Source: Desulfovibrio sp. G11 (GTDB taxonomy: Bacteria > Desulfobacterota > Desulfovibrionia > Desulfovibrionales > Desulfovibrionaceae). Taken from it: a stretch of 64,000 nt of DNA. A model generated the notes under the pieces. The model had not been told where the DNA came from and made no database searches. It was given only the letters and a program-made list of their open reading frames with translations. The stretch covers positions 3,060,001-3,124,000 of the forward strand of contig NZ_LT984798.1 of NCBI RefSeq assembly GCF_900243745.1. Direction: 5' to 3'. Shown in pieces: positions 25,921-36,826 of this stretch. The translations under genes and the position numbers were made by a program. How positions within the stretch are numbered: the stretch's first letter is position 1; each line of letters opens with the position of its first letter.

Positions 25921-27183
25921 CATTGCTGTCCGGCTAAGGGTTAAGAAAAAAGTCCAAAATCTCAATGCGATGTGGTATAAAGAGTTTGCGAAAAACTTTG
26001 CCACACAAGGAGATTTTGGACATGAGTCACCATAATACACTTTTCTCCCAGATGCTATCTCTGATTCCCAGACATGTTTTTCAAAAGCTCGAACACCGGC
26101 ACAAAGTAGGGCGGGCCTCACGCAAATTCGGCTTCAAGGAGCAGTTCACCGCCATGGCCTTTATTCAGCTTGCCGCGAGGCGTTCCATGCGTGACGGGCT
26201 CCGGTGTCTGGCTGCCGCCGGAAACCGCCTGTACCATTGGGGCCTGAAAAACGTGCCCCGCTCGACTTTCGCCGACGCCAACAATTCAAGGCCCGTGGGC
26301 TTTTTCAAGGACTTGTTCGCTGAAATGTACGGACTTTGCCAGCCGCATGCGCCTCGTCACAAATTTCGCTTCAAGTGCAAACTGTACAGCATGGACGCTA
26401 CCACCATCAGCCTTTGCCTGTCCGTCTTCCCCTGGGCATCGTTCCGGCGGAACAAAGCCGGGGTGAAGGTAAATACCGTGCTTGATCACGATGGCTACAT
26501 CCCTGCCTTCGTCGATATCAGCAATGCCAAAACCCACGAAAGCCGCATGGCCAAAAGCCTTTCGCTGCCAAAAGGCTCCATTGTGACCTTTGACAAAGGC
26601 TATATAGCCTATTCCTGGTTTCAGCTTTTGGCGACAAAGGGCATCTTCTTCGTCACGCGCCTCAAAGATAACGCCGTATTCAAGCTGCTGGAACGCCGTC
26701 CTGTCAATCGTAAAACAGGCGTCACCTCTGACCATATTATCGAAGTGAAAAACAGTCGGGGAAAAACCTTGCGCTTACGCCGAATAGGCTACAGGGATGC
26801 CAAAACCGGGAAGCGTTACGAGTTCTTGACCAACCACTTTCGCCTGTCAGCGAAAACCATTGCCGACATTTACAAAGAGCGCTGGCAAATCGAAATATTC
26901 TTCCGTGAAGTCAAACAAAATCTGCACATCAAAAGCTTTGTCGGGCGCTCTGAGAACGCTGTGCTCATCCAAATTTACACGGCCCTGACAGTGTATTTGC
27001 TCATGGCGTACCAAAAAATCCTGAGCAAACTTAAGCTGTCGGTGCAGCAATTATTCGAGCTCATTTGCGTGAATTTGTTCGGCAAAGACTCCCTGGAAGA
27101 ACTCCTGAAACCGCGAAGATCAAAAACTCAAAACTCTTACAGTCTCAGCCTATTAGCTATGGTTGCTTAGCCGGACAGCATTG
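25921..27183 (+). mobile_element. IS4-family insertion sequence IS-B, complete
   Basis: A 1263-bp relative of IS-A with near-identical ends: left CATTGCTGTCCGGCTAAG and right (reverse complement) CAATGCTGTCCGGCTAAG, 17 of 18 matching. Its flanks (CATGTTTTTG on the left, ATCTGGAATG on the right) do not form a direct repeat. The left flank is the IS-A remnant and the right flank is coding sequence of the alpha-2-macroglobulin gene. This suggests a deletion or recombination at one or both ends after insertion. Confidence 0.9.
26022..27170 (+). CDS. IS4-family transposase (IS-B)
   Basis: A 382-residue transposase closely similar to the IS-A protein but clearly divergent (for example MSHHNTLFSQMLSLIPRHVF at the start and RSKTQNSYSLSLLAM at the end). 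The DDE residues are in LYSMDATTISL, SIVTFDKGY and the YKERWQIEIFFREVK signature. ATG 26022 follows AAGGAG; the frame open from 25965 includes 19 upstream codons with no start signal. The gene is intact. Confidence 0.92.
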   Translation: MSHHNTLFSQMLSLIPRHVFQKLEHRHKVGRASRKFGFKEQFTAMAFIQLAARRSMRDGLRCLAAAGNRLYHWGLKNVPRSTFADANNSRPVGFFKDLFAEMYGLCQPHAPRHKFRFKCKLYSMDATTISLCLSVFPWASFRRNKAGVKVNTVLDHDGYIPAFVDISNAKTHESRMAKSLSLPKGSIVTFDKGYIAYSWFQLLATKGIFFVTRLKDNAVFKLLERRPVNRKTGVTSDHIIEVKNSRGKTLRLRRIGYRDAKTGKRYEFLTNHFRLSAKTIADIYKERWQIEIFFREVKQNLHIKSFVGRSENAVLIQIYTALTVYLLMAYQKILSKLKLSVQQLFELICVNLFGKDSLEELLKPRRSKTQNSYSLSLLAMVA

Positions 27184-30100
27184 ATCTGGAATGAAAGACG
27201 TACTGAAGTGGTGGTTTCCGCCCCGGTCATGTCCCTGCCGGGGGACAACGCCGCTGCTGTGCTGCGTGTGCAGGGACTGCCCGGCTTTATTGAAAAAGAC
27301 GGCAAGCGTATTGTCCGGCTCGCCGGAAAAGCCGGTGCGGGAAATGTGGAAGCGCTGTTTGCAGTGGTCGGTCGCGACCGCATCATGAATATTCAGGATG
27401 TGACCGTGAAAACCGCGTACGGTCAGAGTCTGGAAAAAGAATTTCATCTGGTTGTGAAAACCAGCCTGCGTGTCCTGCCTTCAGAACTGCTGCGTCACCT
27501 TGAGGTGGTCCAGTTACCCGAAAAAATCACCCCGGAGGCTGGGCAGGAAGTCGACTGGACAAAAATGCCCGCCATCAGCACCAACGACATCAAGCGGGGC
27601 GAAAAACTGCAACTGCAGCTTCTCCAGCCAGCAGATGAAGCCTCGGATACCATTACGCTGCGCATACCGGCAGGTGCGGGACGCGGGCTGCTGGCATCTA
27701 TAAAAAGTGGACTTGTGTCCACGGGGGGGCTGTCGCTCACGGAGGCGCGCCGCTTCATACTCACCGCGCCTCCTTTGGGCGCTGAACTGGCGTTTCTGCA
27801 ACCCGGCAACATACTCACACTCAGCGGCGACAAAAAACTTGATATTTATGCCGTAGGCCTGACCGGCATAGAGTGGCGGGCTGAACGGGTGCGCGATCCT
27901 TTTCTGGCTCTTTTGGCAAAAGATTCCGGATTTGAAGAAAATGCATCGGACTTTACTGTCATGAGCGATGCTGTTCAGGGCCATCTGGACATGCGCGGTT
28001 TGGGCGGCACGAAGATGCCGGGAGAAGCCTTTTTTGGCGTTCTGGATCTGGCGCCTCTTTTGCGCGGCCAGAATGGTCCGAAACACGGCCTTATGCGTAT
28101 GACTGTTACGGGGCACAAGGCAGACAGACAAGTGGCCGAAGTTTCGCGCCTGTTGCTTGTTACTGATATGGGGCTGAGTGTAAAAACTGCTTCTGACGGC
28201 ACCCGTGCGGTATTTGTGCAAAACCTGGGTACCGGCAAACCTGCGGCCAATATCGAAGTACGCCTCTTGGGGGCTAATGGACTGCCTGTATGCAGCGCGT
28301 TTACCAACACACAGGGCAGGGCGGATCTGCCGTCCGTCGTGGGGCTTGAGCGTGAAAAACGGCCTGTGGCTGTTGTAGCGCTGGCTGCTGTTCCCGGTGG
28401 GCAGGATATGGCCTGGCTTTCTCTTGACGACAACGCCCGTAATGTGGACTACAGCAGCTTTTCCGTGTCCGGACGCCACGCCGCGGGTAATGGCCTGAGT
28501 GCTTCTGTCTTCAGCCAGCGCGGCCTGTATCTACCCGGAGAAAAATTGCATTTCGGCTGCATCGTGCGCCGGTTCGACTGGCAGCCACTGCCGCAGGACC
28601 TGCCTCTGGAGGCGGTGCTTGTCAGCCCCACCGGTGCCGAAGTCATGCGCCGTCCGTTCACATTGGGGGCTGAAGGCTTGCAGCACTTCACCTGGAAGAG
28701 CACCGAAGACGCCGCCGTGGGCCAGTATCGCCTGGACATCCGCCTGGCTTCGGGCAAGCCCGGTTCCGGCGCAAGCGGTCCTGTGCTCGGCGGAACATCC
28801 ACACGTGTCGAAGAATTCCAGCCCGACACACTGGCCCTGTCCACTTCTTTTGAGCCGGTCGCTCCCAAGGGATGGATCCGCACGGGCATGGGGGCTTCGC
28901 CTGCCGTGGCCGTTGCCAGGCTGGACAACCTTTATGGCGAACCGGCGGCCGATCATCGTATCCAAACGGCCTTTCATGCCCGCAAGGGAATGCTGCGTTT
29001 TCCGGGATACGAAGATTATGCTTTTTATGACGCTTCGCCTTCCGGTGCGCAGGATCAGTACATGGATCTGCCCGATGCCTTTACCAGCAGCAAGGGCATT
29101 GCCCGTTTGCCTCTTCCTCTCGACAGGCTTCAGGGAAATACTTTTTACGGAACCCTGATGATCGACGGCTTTGAACCTGAAGGGGGCAGGGCGGTGACCC
29201 GCCAGTTGTCGGCCCTGTTTTCGCCTCTGGAGGTGGCTCTTGGCTATAAAGGAGAAGAGCAGGCCAACAATCTGGAATATGTGCCGCAAAATTCCCGCGC
29301 CTCGTTGCGCCTTGTGGCGGTCAACAATGACCTTGCGCCGGTTGCTCTGCGTGATGCCGAGATTGTTTTTTCGGCCCGGCGCTACGTCAACAGCCTGGTT
29401 ACTGACGCCCGGGGCGAATACCATTATGACGCCACCCCCGTGGATACGGAAATAACACGACAGACTGTGAACCTGAGTCCGCAGGGTTTGTCCTGGCCCA
29501 TGCCCACGTCCGAGGCCGGCGATTTTCTTGTGACCGTGCGCCAGGCAAACGGCAACATACTGGCGCTTATTCCGTATTCTGTGGCAGGCAACAGGCTGGC
29601 GGATCCGTCTGGACTCTCCACTGCGTCGCTGGCAAAGGGCAACCTGCGGCTCAAACTTGAAAAAGAGCACTATCAGCCCGGCGAAACCATAAAAATGAGC
29701 CTTTCCACGCCTTACTCGGGAACCGGGCTCATTACCATTGAAAGGGAAAATGTACTGACGCATGCGTGGTTTACGGCACAAGCCGGAGAAAGCGTACAGG
29801 AGATACAGATTCCCGAACAGTTTGAGGGGCGCGGTTATGTCAACGTGTCCTTTGTCCGCTCTCTGGATTCAGAGGCTGTGTATATGAATCCCCATACGTA
29901 TGGGGTGGCGCCGTTTACCGTCGGCATGAACCGGCGTGATATGGGTTTGAAAATCACTGCCCCCGAGCGGGTGTTGCCCGGCGAAAAGGCAACAGTGCGC
30001 CTGACATCGCGCGTGCCCGGCAAAGCTGTGCTTTTTGCGGTTGATGAGGGCGTGTTGCAGATCACCGGCTTTGCCACGCCGGATCCGTTGCGTGAACTGC

Positions 30101-32271
30101 TCGGAGACCGCGCTCTTGATGTTTCCACCATGCAGGCTCTTGACCTTCTTATGCCTGATCATGCAAGACTGCAGGGGCGTATTCCCGGTTTCGGCGGGGA
30201 TATGGCCGGTGCGGGGGGGCGTTTTCTCAATCCGTTCAAAAGGCGTGGCGAACCCCCTTTTGCTTTCTGGCAGGAGGTAAGCGCGGTCAGCGCTGAGGGA
30301 ACAGAGATCAGCTTTGATGTACCGGCGTATGTGAGTGGCCGCATTCGGATTATGGCTGTCGGCAGTACTCCGGTCCACGATGGACGGTCCACTGCGGGAA
30401 GCGCCCGTGCAGATATGGAGGTACGGGGTACGCTTATCCTGAAGCCGCTTCTGCCTCTGGCCGTGGCGCCAGGCGATGAGTTTGACGCCGCGCTGGTCAT
30501 AGCCAATACGGTAGAAGGCAGCGGCAAGGATGCCAGGGTGTCCGTAACTATGGATTGCGGACCGGAGCTGGTTTTTTTGAGCGGGCAGAAGCCGCAGCCG
30601 GTTGCTGTCAATGAAAATGGCGAGGCAGTCTTGCGCTTTCGTATGCGGGCGCAGGACGTGCTGGGTTCCGCCGATGTTCGCTTTACCGCTACGTTGGCAG
30701 GAAAAGAAAAAGCGGGCAGCAGTATGCGCAGGCAGAGCCTGTCTGTGCGTCCGCCCGCGCCACGGATTCGTACGGAGAAGGTCGTTGCTCTTGATGGCGA
30801 TATGGACATACCTGTAAACCGTGATCTTTATCCTTACGAGGCCCGGGGGCAGGCCACTGTATCGGCGCTGCCCGTTCTTGGCTTGCGCGCATTGCTGGCG
30901 CGTCTGGATACCTATCCTTACGGTTGCACCGAACAGCTTATCAGCCGGGCCATGCCGTATGTGGCCCTGCTTGCCGTGCCGGAATTGCGCAAACAGGCGC
31001 TCAGCAGCCCGCGTACTTCTCCAGAAATACTTGCCAAGCGCGGCAATGCCGTTATCAGCGCCGCACTGGATACTATACGCAGCAACTTCAGCTATTATGA
31101 GGGGATAAGCCTCTGGCCCGGGTCCCCGACCAATGATTTTGTTACCGCCTATGCCGGGGATTTTCTGCTCACCTTGCGGGAAAGCGGCGTTGTCGTACCT
31201 GAAGGATTGACAAGAAATATTCTTGATTCGCTCGAGAACACGGTACGGCGTTCTCCGGTAGATGCAAACGACGGGCGCATCAAAGTCTATGGGGCATGGG
31301 TTCTGTTACGTGACGGGCGCATCATGACGCAGGAAGTGGAGCGGCTGGAGCAGTGGTTCAGGGAAAATACCGATGGCTGGGAAAGTGATCTGGTGGCCGT
31401 GCTGCTGGCCGATTGCTACGACATGCTGCGTTTGAAGCGCCGCGCAGAGCAACTGATGCCTTCGGCGTTCATTGCGGCAACAGGCGACTCCATGCTGGGG
31501 CAGGGCGCAGCGGCGGCCTTGCATGCGGCTGTAGTCTTGCGGCATTTTCCTGAAAAGCGCCAGCAGGTGAATACGGATGCTCTGTTGGATGAAGCTTTTA
31601 ACACTGCTGCAACCACAGTGGACATGGGGCTTATTTCTCGTGCGCTGGTCATGCTGGCGGGACAGGATGCGCCCGCTCCCGAAGGGATCTCCCTGGCTTG
31701 CACAAGCTATGCCCAGGGATTTTCCGCACTGGAACCACAAGACAGCGTGGGGTCATCTGTCCTCACGCTTGATGCTCCGGGCTGCCTCAATTATCGGGCA
31801 AGCGTGCCAAAGGGCGACAAGGGCTGGAATCTGCATGTGGCGGCCGAAGGCTTTGAACGCAAGCCGCTCACCCCCGCCTCCAGCGGCCTTGAGTTGCAGC
31901 GGCGCTACGTCAACAGCAGGGGAGAAAATGTCACCAGTGCCAGACTTGGCGAAGTGCTTACTGTGGAGTTGAGTCTGCGCTCGCCTGCCGAGTTCACCAA
32001 TGTGGTCGTGGTGGACTTGTTGCCGGGCGGATTTGAACCTGTACTGGAAAAATCTGAATCCACGGAGCCACAGGAAGGACTCATCCGTCACGAGCGGCGT
32101 GAGGACAGAGGAATCTTTTTTGTAAATACAGGTCCGCAGGCACGTACTTTTACCTATAAGGTCAGGGCCGCCACCCGCGGTCGTTTTGTGCTGCCCTCGG
32201 CCACGGCTGAGGCCATGTACGAGCCTGCTACCAATGCCCGCCTGGGCGGTGGGCATGTGAATATCGAATAA
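27184..32271 (+). pseudogene. Alpha-2-macroglobulin family protein, 5'-truncated by IS-B
   Basis: About 1695 codons of a bacterial alpha-2-macroglobulin remain. These large periplasmic protease traps work beside PBP1C, and pbpC follows here. MG-type beta domains fill the first 1000 residues, the thioester motif is YPYGCTEQ (Cys codon at 30925-30927), and an alpha-helical TED region follows. The reading frame enters directly from the IS-B end: no natural start, ribosome site or signal peptide/lipobox is present. The nominal frame opens at TTG 27163 inside IS-B, overlapping the transposase end. It is probably non-functional or mislocalised, although the remaining frame is undamaged, pointing to a recent event. 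Confidence 0.85.
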
Positions 32272-32303
32272 ACCTCAATCGGCTGCATGTTTGAAAATTG
32301 TTT

Positions 32304-32342
32304 CCTGCCCGGCGCGGATGTTTTGGAACCGCGCCGGGCAGG
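32304..32342 (+). other. Strong hairpin between A2M and pbpC
   Basis: A 14-bp perfect GC-rich stem (32304-32317 with 32329-32342) with an 11-nt loop. No T run follows, so it is not a canonical terminator. It may be an mRNA stability element or a binding-site dyad. Confidence 0.6.
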
Positions 32343-32602
32343 GGGCATAAATGCAGGTGGCCTTTTTTGACATCTCCCCAATCTGTACCCTCTGTGCTCC
32401 CTCCGATCAGAAATGAGGAGGACCATGCGCCCGGAGAATCATTTTCCGGAGAGCACGGGCGTATAAAAACCTGCTTCATAAAAAGTGTACCGCGGCCAGG
32501 ACCATGCAGAAAAAAGAAATTAAAAGCAGAGCCGCAATGGTTTCAACTTCCTTCGGGGACCAGAGAACATCCGCCAGGCCAACAGGTTCGGGAGCATCCG
32601 GC
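32343..32602. other. Upstream region of pbpC
   Basis: About 260 bp holding the possible longer pbpC N-terminus (from ATG 32504) and a short dyad near 32441 (CCGGA...TCCGG). No other gene is seen. Confidence 0.4.
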
Positions 32603-34921
32603 ATGAGTCGGGGCGGGCACAGTTTGTGGCGGCTATTCCGTCCGGCACGCTGGTATTTTGCCTCGCTGATTGCCGTTCTGGGGGCGGCTTTGCTCTGGCT
32701 GCACCATGCCCCGTGCAAATACCCCCTGGATGGCATCGGCTTTTCGCGCGTGGTCTATGATGGTAAAGGTGGCCTCATGCGCCTGAGTCTTTCCAAAGAT
32801 CAAAAATATCGTATACGTACGCGCTTGTCAGATATTCCGCCCGCTGCCGTGGATTCGGTTTTGCGTTATGAAGACCGTTATTACTGGCAGCATCCGGGGG
32901 TCAATGTCCTGGCTCTTGCCCGCGCCGGATTTGGTCTGTTGGCAGGCCGACGCATTATGGGCGGATCCACCATCACCATGCAGGTAGCGCGGCTGACACA
33001 TGGGCTGGAAACGGGAAAAATTGGCGCAAAGCTGTGGCAGATCGCTCTGGCCTTGCAACTGGAATGGCATTTCAGCAAGGAAGAGATACTTGAAGCCTAC
33101 TTCAATCTTGCGCCTTACGGGGGTAATGTTGAAGGTCTTGGGGCTGCGGCAATGGTGTATTTTCACAAGATTCCGGAGCAGCTGACCCCCGGAGAAAGCA
33201 CTGCCCTTATGCTGGTGCCGCAGAATCCTGTGCGGCGGCGGCCTGCCGGGGATAATACACATTTCATGGACGCGTTCAGCCGCCTTGAGGCTGTCTGGCA
33301 TGGCCGTCAAGAACATGCGCCCTTGCGCGTATACGGACCCGAAAATTTGCCCTTTACAGCCCCCCATTTGAGCACCGAGCTTTTGCAGCAGGATGGCAGT
33401 GACACTCTGCACACCACGCTGGACCCGGCAAGTCAGCGCCGTCTTGAGCGCCAGCTACGTTTGTTTACCGCAAGACGGCATGATTACGGCCTTGTTAACG
33501 GGGCGGCGATGCTGCTTCATTGGCCCAGTATGGAAGTGCGGGCCCTTGCCGGTTCTGCAGATTTTTTCAATGCTGCCATTATGGGGCAGGTAGACGGAAC
33601 CAGGGCGCGGCGTTCGCCCGGCTCTACACTCAAGCCTTTTATCTATGCCTTGGCTCTGGATCAGGGGCTTATCCACCCCTTGACCTTGTTGGCCGATACG
33701 CCACGCAGTTTTTCTGGTTATGATCCTGAAAATTACGACGGCAGTTTTCGAGGGCCTGTCAGCGCGAGTGAAGCGTTGAGGGCCAGCCGCAATGTGCCTG
33801 CCATTGCCCTGGCTGCCCGCTTGAGACAGCCTGGTTTTTATGAGTTTTTGAGCAGGGCCGGTGTGAATTTCGCATCCGGCGAAGAGCATTATGGCTTGAG
33901 TCTGGTGCTTGGCGGGGCAGAGGTAAGCATGCGTGAGCTTGCCGGACTTTACGCCATGCTTGCCAATAAGGGGGTTTGGCGTCCATTGCGCATGCTGCAG
34001 GGCGACAGGCGCACGGCGATTGCTCTGCCCCTGCTGTCGCCGGAAGCGTCGTATGTTGCCCTCGCCATGCTGGAGGACGGGAATCCGGATCGCCTTGTCC
34101 GTTCGCAGGGGGGGACAGTGTTGCCCTTGCGCCTTAAAACTGGCACCTCGAACGGTTTTCGGGATGCGTGGGCCGCAGGTATTGTCGGGCCGTATGTTCT
34201 TGTGGTTTGGCTCGGCAATTTTGATAACAAGCCCAATCCGCTGCTTGTGGGCGGCATCAGCGCCGTGCCGTTGTTTACGCAGATAGCCCGTGACATCGCA
34301 ATGGCCGAACCGTTGCAGGACTATCAGGCGGAGCCTGCGCACGGGCTTAATCTGGAGCGTGTGGAGGTTTGCGCGGCAACCGGAGACCTGGACACATCTC
34401 TGTGCGAAGATACGGTTAAAACGTGGTTTATACCGGGAGTATCGCCGCTGGCTTCTTCCGGTGTATTCCGTCCCATACTCATAGACAGGCAAACGGGGCT
34501 GCGGGCCTGCATGCCACAGGCAGACCGTACGGAGGTGCGTATATGGGAATTCTGGCCCACGGATATGGCGCAGATGTTTGCAAGAGCCGGAATGCCCAAG
34601 CCCGAACCGCCGCCTTTTGCCCTCGAATGCGGGCGTGAAAACATGATTACGGGCGAAGCGCCACGTATAGTGCTGCCCAAGGATGGTCTGACCTACAAAC
34701 TGAGCCTGAGCAGTCCGGGCCATGAAAACATGGTTTTTATGGCTCACGCCGATGCCGGTGTGAAAACCCTGCACTGGTTTGTCAACGGCCGTTATCTGGG
34801 CAAGGGAGTGCCGGGCGAGGTCTTTTTATGGCGAGCCGTACCCGGTGACATTGAGCTTCGTGTAGTGGATGACGCGGGTCGCGCCGGGAAAAAGCGCGTG
34901 CGTGTCCACGCTGTCCCCTAG
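32603..34921 (+). CDS. pbpC: Penicillin-binding protein 1C
   Basis: A 772-residue bifunctional peptidoglycan synthase: N-terminal membrane anchor (WYFASLIAVLGAALLWL), GT51 glycosyltransferase (RYEDRYYWQHPGVN with the catalytic Glu, GGSTITMQVAR) and transpeptidase domain (SxxK in SPGSTLKPF, SRN in RASRNVPA, KTG in LKTGTSNG). A C-terminal PBP1C-specific beta domain follows. The frame can start at ATG 32504, but that ATG has AGGA only two bases away, while ATG 32603 has GGGAG eight bases upstream, so I prefer 32603. The A2M-PBP1C pairing is widely conserved, and here the partner gene is broken. Confidence 0.92.
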   Translation: MSRGGHSLWRLFRPARWYFASLIAVLGAALLWLHHAPCKYPLDGIGFSRVVYDGKGGLMRLSLSKDQKYRIRTRLSDIPPAAVDSVLRYEDRYYWQHPGVNVLALARAGFGLLAGRRIMGGSTITMQVARLTHGLETGKIGAKLWQIALALQLEWHFSKEEILEAYFNLAPYGGNVEGLGAAAMVYFHKIPEQLTPGESTALMLVPQNPVRRRPAGDNTHFMDAFSRLEAVWHGRQEHAPLRVYGPENLPFTAPHLSTELLQQDGSDTLHTTLDPASQRRLERQLRLFTARRHDYGLVNGAAMLLHWPSMEVRALAGSADFFNAAIMGQVDGTRARRSPGSTLKPFIYALALDQGLIHPLTLLADTPRSFSGYDPENYDGSFRGPVSASEALRASRNVPAIALAARLRQPGFYEFLSRAGVNFASGEEHYGLSLVLGGAEVSMRELAGLYAMLANKGVWRPLRMLQGDRRTAIALPLLSPEASYVALAMLEDGNPDRLVRSQGGTVLPLRLKTGTSNGFRDAWAAGIVGPYVLVVWLGNFDNKPNPLLVGGISAVPLFTQIARDIAMAEPLQDYQAEPAHGLNLERVEVCAATGDLDTSLCEDTVKTWFIPGVSPLASSGVFRPILIDRQTGLRACMPQADRTEVRIWEFWPTDMAQMFARAGMPKPEPPPFALECGRENMITGEAPRIVLPKDGLTYKLSLSSPGHENMVFMAHADAGVKTLHWFVNGRYLGKGVPGEVFLWRAVPGDIELRVVDDAGRAGKKRVRVHAVP

Positions 34922-35025
34922 CGGCTGCTGCGAGATTTTTTATTTTGTGACAGCTCCAGAAGCGTTTTCAAAGCGCCTTTTCCGCCGGGTATCGAGATTC
35001 GCCTCAAGGAACTGGCGCTCTTTTG

Positions 35026-35033
35026 TGCGGATC
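35026..35033. repeat. Target-site duplication, left, of IS256-like element
   Basis: TGCGGATC at 35026-35033 is repeated directly at 37684-37691, flanking the IS256-family element. Confidence 0.85.
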
Positions 35034-35566
35034 GGTAGTGTCCAGAATTTTTCGCACATTTTGCAGCAGCCAGTCGGTGAAGCATGGTTTCGTATCGAGC
35101 CGCGAAGGCTCAGATTTTAAGCCAATATTTCTTGGTTCATGTTCATATACCGTTGCGTGCCCCACTTTTGGCCTGCCATATAGCGCAGGCGGGCAGCCAC
35201 CAACATCAGGGCGGCGTGACCATCCGGAAAGCTCCCCACAACTCTGGTTCGGCGGCGAATTTCACGGTTCAAACGCTCAAGCGGATTGTTCGTCCTTATG
35301 TGCCGCCAATGGGCTACGGGGAAATCATAGTACGAAAGCGTTTCGTCACAGCCGGATTCCACTATTCTGGCTGCCTTCTCAAGACGTTGCGCCCGTAATT
35401 TGCTTATCACTTCCACCGATTTCCGGCGTGCGGCTTCTTTATCCTCTTGGGCATGAACAGCTTTGAGCATCAAAGCAACTTCTTTGGCTTTACCGCGAGG
35501 AACCGCATGCAGTACGTTGCGATAAAAATGCACCACGCAACGCTGCCATTTGGCATCAGGGTAAAA

Positions 35567-36826
35567 CATTGCTGTCCGGCTAAGGGGTAACAAAAAAGTC
35601 CAAAATCTCAGCAGTATGTGGTATAAGAAGTTACCACAACAACTTGCCACACAAGGAGATTTTGGACTTGAGCCATCATACTACACTCTTCTCTCAACTG
35701 CTATCCCTGATACCGGGACATGTTTTTGAAAAACTCGAACGCAAGCACAAAACTGGCCGCTCTTCACGCCAATTTGGATTCAAGGAGCAATTCACCGTCA
35801 TGGCCTTTATCCAACTCGCTGCAAGGCGCTCTTTACGCGATGGGCTTCGCGCCTTGGAGGCGGCCAAGAGACGGCTGTATCACCTCGGCTTGAAATCAGT
35901 AGCGCGTTCCACGGTTGCCGATGCCAACAATTCAAGGCCTGTGGAATTTTTCAAAGACCTGTTCGCTGAAATGTATGGCCTGTGCCATCTTCGTGCGCCT
36001 CGTCACAAATTCCGCTTCAAGTGCAAGCTGTACAGCATGGACGCCACCACCATCAGCCTATGCCTGTCCATCTTTCCCTGGGCGTCGTTCCGGCGGAACA
36101 AGGCTGGCGTGAAAGTAAATACCGTGCTTGACCACGATGGCTACATTCCCGCTTTTCTCGATATCAACAATGCCAAAACCCACGAAAGCCGCATGGCCAA
36201 AAGTCTTTCATTGCCAAAGGGTTCCATCGTCACCTTCGATAAAGGCTATATCTGCTATTCCTGGTTTCGCATGTTGACCGCGAAGGGCATTTTCTTCGTA
36301 ACCCGACTGAAGAGCAATGCTGCCTATAAGCTCGTTGATCGCCGCGCCGTAGACCGGAAAACCGGGGTCACGTCCGATCACATCATTGACGTGAGCAGCC
36401 GGGGAAAAACCACTCGTCTACGCAGAATCGGCTATCGCGATGCGAAAACCGGCAAACGGTACGAATTTTTGACCAACCATTTCCGCCTGTCCGCCAAGAC
36501 AATTGCTGATATCTATAAAGAACGCTGGCAAATTGAAATATTCTTCCGCGAAGTCAAACAAAATCTGCATATTAAAAGCTTTGTCGGGCGCTCGGAGAAT
36601 GCGGTGCACATCCAGATTTATACGGCCCTGACCGTGTATTTACTCCTGGCCTATCAGAAATTCCTGAGCAAGCTTGGGCTGTCGGTGCAACAACTCTTCG
36701 AGCTCATTTGCTTGAATCTGTTCGGCAAGGATTCTCTGGAAGAACTTCTGAATCCGCGAAGACGAAAAACTATAAACACCTATAGTTATAGCCTGTTAGC
36801 TATGGGTGCTTAACCGGACAACATTG
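35567..36826 (+). mobile_element. IS4-family insertion sequence IS-A, complete copy 2, nested
   Basis: A 1260-bp copy with the same ends as 22154-23413, inserted in the IS256-type transposase and flanked by the 9-bp direct repeat AGGGTAAAA (35558-35566 and 36827-36835). Orientation is plus, opposite to the host transposase. Only one base difference from copy 1 was noticed (a silent CCA/CCG proline codon). Confidence 0.94.
35668..36813 (+). CDS. IS4-family transposase (IS-A copy 2)
   Basis: The 381-residue product is identical to that of copy 1, with intact DDE and YREK motifs. TTG 35668 is the start by the same Shine-Dalgarno argument (AAGGAG nine bases upstream). Both complete IS-A copies therefore encode an apparently functional transposase. 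Confidence 0.93.
   Translation: MSHHTTLFSQLLSLIPGHVFEKLERKHKTGRSSRQFGFKEQFTVMAFIQLAARRSLRDGLRALEAAKRRLYHLGLKSVARSTVADANNSRPVEFFKDLFAEMYGLCHLRAPRHKFRFKCKLYSMDATTISLCLSIFPWASFRRNKAGVKVNTVLDHDGYIPAFLDINNAKTHESRMAKSLSLPKGSIVTFDKGYICYSWFRMLTAKGIFFVTRLKSNAAYKLVDRRAVDRKTGVTSDHIIDVSSRGKTTRLRRIGYRDAKTGKRYEFLTNHFRLSAKTIADIYKERWQIEIFFREVKQNLHIKSFVGRSENAVHIQIYTALTVYLLLAYQKFLSKLGLSVQQLFELICLNLFGKDSLEELLNPRRRKTINTYSYSLLAMGA

Noticed and set aside
32304-32342. Terminator between A2M and pbpC
   Set aside because: The stem is strong but has no T run on the plus strand; recorded as a hairpin only.
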